Assembly (NCBI GenBank): GCA_017412605.1
Contig: JAFPWY010000003.1
Span: 124,001 to 188,000 of the forward strand
Reading direction: 5' to 3'
DNA from: Fibrobacter sp.
GTDB taxonomy: Bacteria > Fibrobacterota > Fibrobacteria > Fibrobacterales > Fibrobacteraceae
DNA length: 64,000 nt
The position numbers were made by a program, and so were the translations under genes. Shown piece by piece: positions 53,259 to 62,309 of this stretch. The notes under the pieces were generated by a model that saw nothing but the letters and a program-made list of their open reading frames with translations, did not search any database and was not told the DNA's origin. How positions within the stretch are numbered: position 1 is the stretch's first letter; the number at the start of each line of letters is the position of its first letter.

Positions 53259-54851
53259 TTACTTCTTTTTCTTCTTGGTCTCGAGCCATTCGTCGAAGGT
53301 GATGCTCCTGTCGAGCACTCCGTTCGGCGTGAGTTCCAGGACGCGGTTCGCGATGGTCTGCACGAATTCGTGGTCCTGCGAGCAGAAGATGATGGGGCCC
53401 TGGAAGGCGGTGAGGCCGTTGTTGAGGGCGGTAATCGCTTCCAAGTCGAGGTGGGCGGTCGGTTCGTCGAGCAAGAGGCAGTTCGCGTTGCTGAGCATCA
53501 TGCGGCTGAGCATGCAGCGCACCTTCTCGCCACCGGAGAGCACGTTTGCCGATTTCAGGGCTTCTTCGCCGGTGAAGAGCATGCGGCCGAGGAACCCGCG
53601 GATGAACGTTTCGTCCTGTTCCTTGCTGTACTGGCGCAGCCAATCCACGAGGGAGAGGTCCGTTCCGAAGTAGGCGTCGTTGTTCTTGGGGAAGTAGCTG
53701 TAGCTGATGGTGTTGCCCCACTTGAGCACGCCTTCCGGGCACTTGGTCTCTTCGGCGATGAGCTGGAAGAATGCCGTCTTGAGCGTGTCGTATTCGCCGA
53801 CGAGCGCAACCTTGTCGCCGCTATTCAGGCTGAAGTTCAGGCCCTTGCAGACGATTCCGTCGCCGCCGTCGATGTCGGCGTTCTTGACTTCGAGCACAAT
53901 CTTGCCCGGTTCGCGGTCCATCTTGAAGTTGACCCACGGGAACTTGCGGCTGGAGGCCGGCATTTCCTCGACGGTCATCTTGTCGAGGAGCTTCTTGCGG
54001 CTGGTGGCCTGCTTGGCCTTGGCTGCGTTAGAGGCAAAGCGGCGGATGAACGCCTTCAATTCTTCGATCTTTTCTTCGGCGCGGCGGTTCTGGTCCTTGC
54101 GCTGTTTCTGTGCGAGCTGGCTTGCCGCGTACCAGAATTCGTAGTTACCGCCGTAGATGTTGATTTTGCCGTAGTCGATATCGCAGGTGTGCGTGCAGAC
54201 CGCATTGAGGAAGTGACGGTCGTGGCTCACCACAATCACGATGTTCTCGAAGCGTTCGAGGTAGTCTTCGAGCCAGCCGACGGTTTCCAGGTCCAGGTGG
54301 TTCGTCGGTTCGTCGAGCAAAAGGATGTCGGGGTTGCCGAACAAGGCCTGGGCGAGGAGGACGCGGATTTTCTGGCCACCGTCAAGGTCTGCCATGAGGC
54401 TGTAGTGGAATTCTTCGGGGATGCCGAGGCCCTTGAGGAGCACCGCGGCGTTCGAGTCGGCTTCGTAGCCGCCGATTTCGCCAAAACGGGTCTCGATTTC
54501 CATGGCCTGCATGCCCTGTTCTTCAGTCATTTCGGGCAGCGCGTAGAGTTCGTCGCGCTTCTTGCCGAGTTCGTAGAGCTCGGGGAAACCCATCATGACG
54601 GTTTCGAGAACGGTGTTCTGTTCGTAGGCGAAGTGGTCCTGCTTGAGGACGGCGATGCGTTCGCCCGGGTCCTTGGTGACCTCGCCGGTGTTGGGCTCGA
54701 GTTCGCCAGAAAGGATCTTGAGGAATGTTGACTTGCCGGCGCCGTTCGCGCCGATGACTCCGTAGCAGTTGCCGCGCTTGAAGGAGAGGTTCACTTCCTT
54801 GAAGAGGACGCGGCTACCGTATTGAAGACTGACATTAGAGACGTTGAGCAT
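53259..54851 (-). CDS. ABC-F family ATPase (YbiT/EttA type)
   Basis: A 530-residue protein with two ATP-binding domains and no transmembrane part, as in ribosome-associated ABC-F factors. Domain 1 has Walker A VIGANGAGKSTFLKIL, signature LDGGQKIRVLLAQALF and Walker B ILLLDEPTNHLDLE. Domain 2 has a degenerate Walker A (VGEYDTLKTAFFQL, keeping K-T) with signature LSGGEKVRCMLSRMML and Walker B LLLDEPTAHLDLE. The linker (about 240-300) is charged and helical. Probable translation factor; resistance role not excluded. Ends in a lysine run. Confidence 0.9.
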   Translation of the reverse strand: MLNVSNVSLQYGSRVLFKEVNLSFKRGNCYGVIGANGAGKSTFLKILSGELEPNTGEVTKDPGERIAVLKQDHFAYEQNTVLETVMMGFPELYELGKKRDELYALPEMTEEQGMQAMEIETRFGEIGGYEADSNAAVLLKGLGIPEEFHYSLMADLDGGQKIRVLLAQALFGNPDILLLDEPTNHLDLETVGWLEDYLERFENIVIVVSHDRHFLNAVCTHTCDIDYGKINIYGGNYEFWYAASQLAQKQRKDQNRRAEEKIEELKAFIRRFASNAAKAKQATSRKKLLDKMTVEEMPASSRKFPWVNFKMDREPGKIVLEVKNADIDGGDGIVCKGLNFSLNSGDKVALVGEYDTLKTAFFQLIAEETKCPEGVLKWGNTISYSYFPKNNDAYFGTDLSLVDWLRQYSKEQDETFIRGFLGRMLFTGEEALKSANVLSGGEKVRCMLSRMMLSNANCLLLDEPTAHLDLEAITALNNGLTAFQGPIIFCSQDHEFVQTIANRVLELTPNGVLDRSITFDEWLETKKKKK

Positions 54852-54900
54852 TTAGTTAATTGATGATTGATGATGGATGATTGATGATTAATTGTTGTTA
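54852..54900 (+). repeat. 7-bp array (ATTGATG), seven units
   Basis: TTAGTTA, ATTGATG, ATTGATG, ATGGATG, ATTGATG, ATTAATT, GTTGTTA. It starts next to the ABC-F start codon and covers the stop of the four-helix-bundle gene. Confidence 0.8.
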
Positions 54901-55253
54901 GGAAGAATTTTTGATGTTTTGATTATTTTCGTAATAATCTTGATAATAGATTCATTTTCCGCGTAAATTTCTTTGAATAGGTTTTCTTTAAGGAATGATG
55001 TTTCCTTAAGTAATTCTAGCCAATATTCTGTTTCTGAAGCTTCCTTTAAGGCTATGGACATTTTCGAAATGAAATCGGCTTTACTCTGTGCTTGTGTTGC
55101 TTCTTTTACATTTGCACCGATACTTGTTCCGCTTCTAAGAACTTGCTTGGATAGAACGTACTCTTTTCTCTCATTGGACAAATAAAGATAAAGATAGATA
55201 ATTTGGATGGCGAAGGCTTTTGTTTTTTCGGCAATTAAATTGTCTTTCTTCAT
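54888..55253 (-). CDS. Four-helix-bundle protein (23S rRNA intervening-sequence protein family)
   Basis: A 121-residue helical protein of the family found in 23S rRNA intervening sequences and elsewhere in genomes. The signature is VLRSGTSIGANVKEATQAQS followed by DFISKMSIALKEASETEYWL. Function is not established. AT-rich, bracketed by 7-bp arrays on both sides, and not inside an rRNA gene here. Confidence 0.9.
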   Translation of the reverse strand: MKKDNLIAEKTKAFAIQIIYLYLYLSNERKEYVLSKQVLRSGTSIGANVKEATQAQSKADFISKMSIALKEASETEYWLELLKETSFLKENLFKEIYAENESIIKIITKIIKTSKILPNNN

Positions 55254-55274
55254 AAAGCTTTTCCACCAGAATAC

Positions 55275-55309
55275 AGATTATCCATTATCATTTATCCATT
55301 ATCAATTGT
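55275..55309 (-). repeat. 7-bp array (ATAATGG type), five units
   Basis: Plus strand AGATTAT, CCATTAT, CATTTAT, CCATTAT, CAATTGT. It covers the stop codon of the activase gene and resembles the array at 54852 in composition. Confidence 0.75.
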
Positions 55310-58300
55310 TATTCGCTTTCTCCAGTTCGCGGGCGTTGATGATGAGCATCTGCAAGCGGTTCTCGATGTTCGCGAAACTCGTGTCCGGATCGTAGTCGAG
55401 GCTCAGGATTTGCACGTGCGGGCAACGCTCCTTCACGGCCTTGGTTAGGCCACGGCCACTGATATGGTTCGCAAGGCAGGCGAACGGCTGCAGGATGACG
55501 TAGCTGTTCACGCCATGCTTTGAGTTGTAGAGAATCTCGCCCGGGATGAGCCATCCTTCGCCCGTGTTGTAGGTCGGGTCGATGATGTCCCTGACGTAGT
55601 TCCTCAGCTCGTAGCAGTCGGCATGGTGCTCGTAGAGCTTGAATGCCTTCATCAGGTCTTGCACGCAGTTGTATGCGTAGGTGTAGACCTTTGCCGTGAT
55701 GCCTCCTTCGACACGGTCCATGATGGGGTTCGCGGAGAATCCGCGAGTCACTTTTTCGGCGCGCACCACTTCGTCGACGCGGAAGAAGTCGAGCATTCCC
55801 GGCAGGTAGACTTCCATGCCGTTGTCCATCAGGTACTTTTCCACGAAGCCGTTGGCGCTCGGGTGGTAGTTCATGAGGATTTCGCCGAGCACGGCCACGC
55901 GCGGCTTGCGGATGCCCTTCTTGCGGTCTTCGGTAATTTCGACCGAGTTGAAGGCTTCCACGGCAGCGGCAAACATGTCGAGGACCTTCTTGGGCAGGCG
56001 GAGTTCGCTCTTCTTGAGCTGGCCAGCCATGCTCATGATGAGCGGCATCCAGTGGTCATAGACCTTCTGCGTATCGCCCTTGTTCACTTCGTAGGGCAGG
56101 ACAGCGCGGTACATTGTCTCGATGGCGTCCATGAGGACGATGCCCCACAGCATGTGCAGGCGGAAGTCGAGGCCGACGGTAAAGCCCGGGTGCATTCCCT
56201 TGTAGTCGGTACCCGTCGTGATGATGGTGACGTCCTTGAAGCCCGCTTCGTCGAGGGCCTTGCGGGCGAGCACCGGGTACTGCACTGCACGGCAGTTTTC
56301 GCAGTTCTTGGCAAGGCACATGGAAACTTCGGTCTGCTTGACTTCGGGGTGGTTCACGAGCCACTTGAGGCATTCGCCGATGTTCACCTGGCAGGGGAAG
56401 CAGATGTCGTTGTGGACGAACTTCTTGCCGAGCTCGATGGCTTCCTTGTCGGCCACGGGCAGGTTCTCGGCCATGAATCCCTTCGCCTTGACGTATTCGC
56501 CGGCAAGGACGGAGAATGCCGGGGAAAGGTTCGGCGTCAAGATGCGGCGGCGCTTCTTGTCTTCTTCCACGAACGGCGTGTGGTAAAGCGGTTCGTGGCT
56601 TTCGGGCTTGTCGGGCAGGTTGGCTGCGCGGCGGGCCTTCACGGTCTCGATGAAGCTCTTGATGCGGATTCCCACGGGGCCGCGGGCGTCGCCTTCGTCG
56701 AGCTTGAGCATGAGCATTTCCTTGTTGGAATCGCGGTGCATCATGCGCATCATTTCGTCGGTCAAGATGGAGTCATGGCCGCAGCCGAAGCTCACGATCT
56801 GTGCAAGTTCGATGTTCGGGTCCTTGGACGCAATCATCGTCGCGCCGATCATGCGCAAGTGGAAGGTGTTCTTGATTTCGATACGGGTGTGGCTCGGCAC
56901 GTCCTGGTCGTACACGCCGGGGAGCGATTCCGTGGTGAGCACGGGGATGCCCATCGCAGTGAAGTGGCTTGCGATGTTGTGGTTGATGAGCATGTCCGCA
57001 TGGTACGGACGGCCTGCAATCACGACGGCGAACGTGTTTTTCGCACGCACTTCGTCCAAGACCTTCTGGCCTTCTTCCAGGAGCGTCGTCTTGTAGCAGT
57101 TGAGCGCCTTCTCGCCTTCGTCTATGGCTTTGTTCAAAAGTTTCTTGTCAAGCTTCCAGTTTTCGTGGAACCATTCGATGGTCTGGCTACGGCGAAGTTT
57201 GGCGTTGAACCAGTGGAAAATCGGCTGGTCCATCGGCACGCCGTAGTTCTTCTCGGGCTCGTCGGTGTTCTTGCAGACGTTGGGGTAGGCCTGCACCACG
57301 GGGCACACGGAAGTGGCGGTAAACTTGGTATGGTCGCTGGGGACTGCCACCATCATCGGGAAGAATATGCGGTCGACCTTCTTCTCGATAAGGCTGAGCA
57401 CGTGGCCGTGCACGAGCTTGGCCGGGAAGCAGACGGTGTCGGAAGGCACGCTGTGGAGGCCTTCCTCGAACATCTTGTAGTCGCTCTGGCGGCTCACGAC
57501 GACGGTGTAGCCGAGGCTCGTGAAGAAAGCCTTCCAGAAGGGAAGGGATGCCCAGAATTCCAGCACGCGCGGGATACCGATTGTCTTGCCCGTGTTTTCG
57601 ACAAGCTTGGCCGGTGCGTAGTCCTTCACCAACAGCTGGTTCGTGCGCTTGATCATGTCGGGCACGGAGAGCATCTTCTTGTTGATTTCGGCGATGAGCG
57701 CCTTCGTCTTCGGGTCGTTCGGGTCGGCAGTGACTTCGCCGCGTTCGCAACGGTTGCCCGTGACAAAGCTCTGGCCGTCACTGAAGGTGACGATGGTGCG
57801 AGAGCAATGGTTGGTGCAGTACTGGCAGAGCTGACCCGGCTGGTTGTGCCAGCTGAAGGTACGCATGGCCTCGAGGCCGATAAAGCTCGACTTGAGGTCC
57901 GGGTTCTCCTTGCGGCGTTCTTCCATGAACTTGCGGGTGAGGAGCGCGATACCGATAGCGCCCATTTCGCCCGGACGTTCGGGACGGATGGGCTTGAGGC
58001 CCGTGTACTGCTCGAAGGCGCGGAGGACCGCGTTGTTCTTGAACGTACCGCCCTGCACCACGACCTTCTTGCCGAGAGTGTTCAGGTTACGGATACGGAT
58101 GACCTTCGTAAAGACGTTGTTGATAATGGAACGGCAGATACCCGCGATGATGTCTTCGGGCTGCTTGCCGTCGCGCTGTTCCGTGATGATGGAACTGTTC
58201 ATGAACACGGTGCAGCGGCTGCCGAGCTGCGAGGGGCTCTTCGCGTTGAATGCGAGTTCGGCGATCTTTTCCATCGGGATGCCGAGGCTTCGGGCGTATG

Positions 58301-59735
58301 TCTCGATAAAGGAACCGCAACCCGAGGAGCAGGCCTCGTTCAGGATGATGCCGGTGACCACGCCGTCTTGCACGGAAATGGCCTTCATGTCTTGGCCGCC
58401 GATATCGAGGATGAAGCTCACGTCGGGGCAGAGGCGCTGGGCGGCGTTCGCATGCGCGACCGTTTCCACGGTATGGTAGTCGGCATGCACGGCTTTGGCA
58501 AAGAGCTGTTCGCCGTAACCGGTAGTGCCCACGCCCAAAATATTGAGCTTGCAGCCGTACTCTTCGTAGCGGTCGGCAAGTTCGTTCATGGCGCGCTTCA
58601 AAACGGCGAGCGGTTCACCGTCGTTACTGGCGTAGAATCCGTCGACCACATTGTCCTGCTCGTCCAAAAGCACGAACTTGGTGGTGGTGGAACCGGCGTC
58701 GATGCCCAGGTACACGTTGAGCGTGGAGCCGGAGGCGGGCTGCGGGTAGTGGTTGTCGGCCATCTTGTGTTCTTCGAGGAACATCTTGTATTCGGTGTCG
58801 TTCTTGAAGAACAGGTCGGCGGCCGCCTTGGCCTTGTTCTCGGCCTGACGTATTTCGTTGAAATGCACGAGGGCGTCGAGGGAGCCTTCCATGCGGTACT
58901 GGCATTCCTGATCGGCGAACATGGAGCCGAGAGAAAGGGCTGCACCCATGGCGACGAGCACTTCGGAGTGCTCCGGTACAATGGCCTGCTCGTCGGAGAT
59001 GCCCAGGCGTTCCTTGAACGCGCGTACGAGGGTCGGGTTAAACGTAAGGGGGCCACCCTCGAAAATCACGGGCGGCTTGATTTCCATACCCTGGGCGAGA
59101 CCGCCGATGGTCTGCTTGGCGATGGCGTGGAAGCTGGAAAGGGCGATGTCTTCCTTGGCAACGCCGTTGTTGAGCATGGGCTGGATGTCGGTCTTGGCGA
59201 ACACGCCGCAACGGCCTGAAATCTCGTAGACCTTCTGGCCGCGCTTGGCAAAGCCCTCGAAGGCTTCGGTCTTGATGCGGAGGAGTTCGGCCACCTGGTC
59301 GATAAATGCACCGGTACCGCCCGCACACACACCGTTCATGCGCATGTCGGAGGCAATGAGCTTGCCCGTGGTACGGTCTTTTTCGAAGAAGACCACCTTG
59401 GCGTCCTGGCCGCCCAGTTCGATAGCGACACGGGTATCGGGGTATGTGGCACGGACAGCAAGAGCGTTCGCGACGACCTCTTGCACAAAGAATGCACGCG
59501 TGGCTTCGGCAAAGGGCTGGCCGCCGCTACCGCAGAAGGCGACCCTGAAATTCTTGCCTGGGAAAAGGCCGTGGGCTTCACGAAGCACCTCGTGAACCTT
59601 CTGGGCCTGCATGGCATTGTGGCGCTGGTAAGTATAGTGTAAAAGCTTGGATGTCTCGGGATCGACGACCGCAATCTTCACGGTGGTGGACCCAACGTCC
59701 ACGCCGACCCATAAATCATTCTTAGAAATGCTCAT
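55302..59735 (-). CDS. Large acyl-CoA dehydratase activase-like protein (BcrA/BadF ATPase + DUF2229)
   Basis: A 1477-residue protein. Two ASKHA ATPase domains of the BcrA/BadF type occur in tandem: about 1-280 (LWVGVDVGSTTVKIAVVDPE, NGVCAGGTGAFIDQ) and 340-600 (YLGIDAGSTTTKFVLLDEQD, EACSSGCGSFIE). About 650-1250 is the DUF2229-type dehydratase-related part with clustered cysteines (LCQYCTNHCSRTIV, NDICFPCQVNIGECLKW, CLAKNCENCRAV), then a conserved C-terminal part. Classic activators are 260-residue homodimers that reduce 2-hydroxyacyl-CoA dehydratases by one electron; this long form is widespread in anaerobes and its substrate is unknown. TATCTT lies ten bases before the ATG. Confidence 0.9.
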   Translation of the reverse strand: MSISKNDLWVGVDVGSTTVKIAVVDPETSKLLHYTYQRHNAMQAQKVHEVLREAHGLFPGKNFRVAFCGSGGQPFAEATRAFFVQEVVANALAVRATYPDTRVAIELGGQDAKVVFFEKDRTTGKLIASDMRMNGVCAGGTGAFIDQVAELLRIKTEAFEGFAKRGQKVYEISGRCGVFAKTDIQPMLNNGVAKEDIALSSFHAIAKQTIGGLAQGMEIKPPVIFEGGPLTFNPTLVRAFKERLGISDEQAIVPEHSEVLVAMGAALSLGSMFADQECQYRMEGSLDALVHFNEIRQAENKAKAAADLFFKNDTEYKMFLEEHKMADNHYPQPASGSTLNVYLGIDAGSTTTKFVLLDEQDNVVDGFYASNDGEPLAVLKRAMNELADRYEEYGCKLNILGVGTTGYGEQLFAKAVHADYHTVETVAHANAAQRLCPDVSFILDIGGQDMKAISVQDGVVTGIILNEACSSGCGSFIETYARSLGIPMEKIAELAFNAKSPSQLGSRCTVFMNSSIITEQRDGKQPEDIIAGICRSIINNVFTKVIRIRNLNTLGKKVVVQGGTFKNNAVLRAFEQYTGLKPIRPERPGEMGAIGIALLTRKFMEERRKENPDLKSSFIGLEAMRTFSWHNQPGQLCQYCTNHCSRTIVTFSDGQSFVTGNRCERGEVTADPNDPKTKALIAEINKKMLSVPDMIKRTNQLLVKDYAPAKLVENTGKTIGIPRVLEFWASLPFWKAFFTSLGYTVVVSRQSDYKMFEEGLHSVPSDTVCFPAKLVHGHVLSLIEKKVDRIFFPMMVAVPSDHTKFTATSVCPVVQAYPNVCKNTDEPEKNYGVPMDQPIFHWFNAKLRRSQTIEWFHENWKLDKKLLNKAIDEGEKALNCYKTTLLEEGQKVLDEVRAKNTFAVVIAGRPYHADMLINHNIASHFTAMGIPVLTTESLPGVYDQDVPSHTRIEIKNTFHLRMIGATMIASKDPNIELAQIVSFGCGHDSILTDEMMRMMHRDSNKEMLMLKLDEGDARGPVGIRIKSFIETVKARRAANLPDKPESHEPLYHTPFVEEDKKRRRILTPNLSPAFSVLAGEYVKAKGFMAENLPVADKEAIELGKKFVHNDICFPCQVNIGECLKWLVNHPEVKQTEVSMCLAKNCENCRAVQYPVLARKALDEAGFKDVTIITTGTDYKGMHPGFTVGLDFRLHMLWGIVLMDAIETMYRAVLPYEVNKGDTQKVYDHWMPLIMSMAGQLKKSELRLPKKVLDMFAAAVEAFNSVEITEDRKKGIRKPRVAVLGEILMNYHPSANGFVEKYLMDNGMEVYLPGMLDFFRVDEVVRAEKVTRGFSANPIMDRVEGGITAKVYTYAYNCVQDLMKAFKLYEHHADCYELRNYVRDIIDPTYNTGEGWLIPGEILYNSKHGVNSYVILQPFACLANHISGRGLTKAVKERCPHVQILSLDYDPDTSFANIENRLQMLIINARELEKANNN

Positions 59736-59903
59736 AGTGGGCGTAAAGATAGAAAAAATAGGCAGTTAACAGAATATTATAAGATAGGAAAAGCGATAAG
59801 ATGCACGAAAACGGCTCTAGAAGGTTTTTTCCTCATTTTGCGGAAGAAATCTTTGATATTTTCAAAAAAAAAGTAATTTAAGAGCAATACTCGAGAGTTT
59901 TTT

Positions 59904-62231
59904 ATGCGTAATTTTTTGCCTCTATTTTTCATCATTCCTGTAGCCTGTTTTGCGACGGGCGGAACCATGGCCGGAATTGGGACTCGGACCAATCCCTGGC
60001 AGGTCGCCGACTACGAAGACCTTAAAATGGTGGGTGAGTCCCCCTACACGATGGACGGGCATTATCGCCTTGTCGCAGATATCGATGCCAGCGCCTCGAA
60101 AACGGAAGTTTTCCCGGGTATTGAAGCTTCTTCGGCGAGTGGATTCAAGCCGATTGGGCAGAAATTGGTTGTAAAGTCGGATTCTTCGATCGTTGTCGAT
60201 ACGATTGCGTCGAACGTCGGTTTCTCGGGCTTGTTTAACGGTGCGGGGCACGTCATCAGCAACCTGCATATCGTGAATTTTGCCGTGCCTTCGACAGGTT
60301 TCTTCTTTAAGATCGATTCCTTGGCAAATTTGGATAGCTTGACGCTCAAAAATTATTATTTCAAGGGAATCTATTCCGGTGGCATTGCGGGAGTAAACCA
60401 TGGGACAATCAATGGTGTCCATATCGATGCTGATACGCTTGATTTTGTGCATGCTGCAGGCGGCATCGTGAGCGAAAACCACGGTACGATTACGAATAGC
60501 AGCTTTTCCGGAATGATTCTTGGCGGTTATTTGGGCGGTATAGCCTACGATAATAGCGGAACCATTTCCAATTGTGAGGCGGTTCTCAAGAATGGGAGCA
60601 CCGAACGGGAGGCGGCGATGTTTGGCGGCATCTCGTACAACAACACGGGAACTATCAGGAATAGCAAGACTTCTGGCACAATTCGCGGTTCAACGAATAT
60701 CGGCGGTATCGCGTCCATCAACTACGGGACAGTGGAACGTTGTTCGTCGTCCGTGGACATCTATGGCGCTGGCGGCTCGGACAATTTTGGCATCAATGTT
60801 AAAAGTGTGGCTGCCCTGGGTGGCCTTGTGGCCGTGGATAGCGGCAAAATCCACAACTCCCATGCCAGCGGGAACGTGACGGCGACGGCGAGCAATGCCG
60901 GCGGGCTCGCAGGTATCACTTTTGGCGAAGTTATCGGGTGTACGGCTTCGGGAGAGGTAAAGACGCTCGCCTATAGCGGTTCCTTTGTCGGAACGAATCG
61001 CGGAAAGATCGATAGCAGTTCCGCTACGGGAAAAATTGTCGGTTCCGCCTATCTGGGCGGCTTTGCCGGCCAAAATCTCGGTGAAATCCGTAATTCCTAC
61101 GCTACGGGGAGTGTCGATGCCACCGCTTCGACTGCTGGTGGCTTTGTCGCCAAGAACGACACTTCGGGAATTGTTGAAAAAAGCTATTCCACGGGCAACG
61201 TGAACTGCTATGTGAACACGGGCGGATTTGCCGGTGAAAATATGGGAAAGATTTCCCAGTCGCATTCCCTCGGCCATGTTCAGGGGGCCTCGAATATCGG
61301 CGGGTTTATCGGCAAGCAGGATGGCGGTTCTACGGAACTGTCGTACTCGACGGGCCTTGTCCTGGGCGAGATTTCCGTGGGCGGTTTTGCCGGCGGCGTC
61401 AAGAATTCCTCCATTGACCAGTGCTATTCAACAGGTGACGTGCTGGAAGGCCATATCCAGGTATCCGGATTTGTTTCGTCCGTCACGAATTCCTCTGTGA
61501 CCAATTCGTTCTCGACCGGTAACGTGTACTCGTCGGATGACGTTTTCGAGAATGTGGGCTCCTTTGTCGCAGTCGCCGACTCCGCTTCTACGATAAAGAA
61601 CAGTTTCTCCATGGGGGCGGTATCGAACTCTGTCTTGCATGTAGACAAGATTTGCGCCACGAGCATGGTGGAAGGCGTTGAAGGGTACTACTGGAACATT
61701 TCCAACTGCACCGTCGTCGATAGTGCCAATTACGGAATCGGCCTGACGAGCGAACAGATGAAATCCAGCGAAAGCTTCGACAAGTTCAATTTTGAAAAGC
61801 AGTGGGCGTTCGAATCGGGAGCAAGTTTCCCGACGCTAAAGAATGTCGCTTTCGACACGACCATGAAGGATTCTGCGGGATTCTTCGGGAGCGAAATCGA
61901 GCGATATGTTCCCCCGAGCGAGAAAGATCCCGGCAAGACCGACATAAAGCAGGCTCCGGTGACAAAGGCTCGGCTGGCGGTGTCGTTCTCTTGCCGCTAC
62001 ACGCACGGAAGCGTCGAGATGAACTTTGCCTTGCCTCGTTCGGGCAAGGTGGATGTCCGCATCTTCGATTTCCAGGGCCGCGAAGTGGGTGCCGTTCCTG
62101 GGCGCGAATACGCCTCGGGCCGTGGCGATATGCGCTGGGATGCGTCGGGCCTCTCGAAGGGCCGTTACCTGGCCGTATTGCGGGTAGATGGCAAAATGGT
62201 TGCGAAGAGTGGCTTCGTGAAAGTGCGGTAA
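59904..62231 (+). CDS. Secreted GLUG-repeat protein with C-terminal sorting-type domain
   Basis: A 775-residue exported protein (signal peptide to about residue 18). Residues 120-590 are GLUG-type repeats, seen as GGIAGxNxGTIxxxxxxG units (GGIAGVNHGTINGVHIDADT, GGLAGITFGEVIGCTASGEV, GGFAGQNLGEIRNSYATGSV). The last 85 residues form an Ig-like end (GKVDVRIFDFQGREVGAVPG, DMRWDASGLSKGRYLAVLRV, ending FVKVR), resembling type IX secretion C-terminal domains. Likely a surface protein. The start is not marked by a good ribosome-binding site. Confidence 0.85.
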   Translation: MRNFLPLFFIIPVACFATGGTMAGIGTRTNPWQVADYEDLKMVGESPYTMDGHYRLVADIDASASKTEVFPGIEASSASGFKPIGQKLVVKSDSSIVVDTIASNVGFSGLFNGAGHVISNLHIVNFAVPSTGFFFKIDSLANLDSLTLKNYYFKGIYSGGIAGVNHGTINGVHIDADTLDFVHAAGGIVSENHGTITNSSFSGMILGGYLGGIAYDNSGTISNCEAVLKNGSTEREAAMFGGISYNNTGTIRNSKTSGTIRGSTNIGGIASINYGTVERCSSSVDIYGAGGSDNFGINVKSVAALGGLVAVDSGKIHNSHASGNVTATASNAGGLAGITFGEVIGCTASGEVKTLAYSGSFVGTNRGKIDSSSATGKIVGSAYLGGFAGQNLGEIRNSYATGSVDATASTAGGFVAKNDTSGIVEKSYSTGNVNCYVNTGGFAGENMGKISQSHSLGHVQGASNIGGFIGKQDGGSTELSYSTGLVLGEISVGGFAGGVKNSSIDQCYSTGDVLEGHIQVSGFVSSVTNSSVTNSFSTGNVYSSDDVFENVGSFVAVADSASTIKNSFSMGAVSNSVLHVDKICATSMVEGVEGYYWNISNCTVVDSANYGIGLTSEQMKSSESFDKFNFEKQWAFESGASFPTLKNVAFDTTMKDSAGFFGSEIERYVPPSEKDPGKTDIKQAPVTKARLAVSFSCRYTHGSVEMNFALPRSGKVDVRIFDFQGREVGAVPGREYASGRGDMRWDASGLSKGRYLAVLRVDGKMVAKSGFVKVR

Positions 62232-62236
62232 AGTTA

Positions 62237-62272
62237 TGAACTATCTCGGACTTGATTATGGTGATGTAATGT
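62237..62272 (+). pseudogene. Possible 5' remnant of ruvX/yqgF
   Basis: The frame reads MNYLGLDYGDVM and then leaves any recognisable sequence, stopping at 62288. M-x-YLGLDYG is the usual start of the RuvX/YqgF Holliday-junction resolvase-like family. It is short, so the match may be chance. It lies just before the FISUMP gene. Confidence 0.3.
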
Positions 62273-62309
62273 CAACTAAAAACAAAATAATTCCTAAAAG
62301 GGGAAATTC

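Noticed and set aside
55623-59219. A 1198-codon open frame antisense to the activase gene
   Set aside because: The sense strand encodes recognisable ATPase and cysteine motifs along its full length. The antisense product is Val/His/Glu-rich with no motif.
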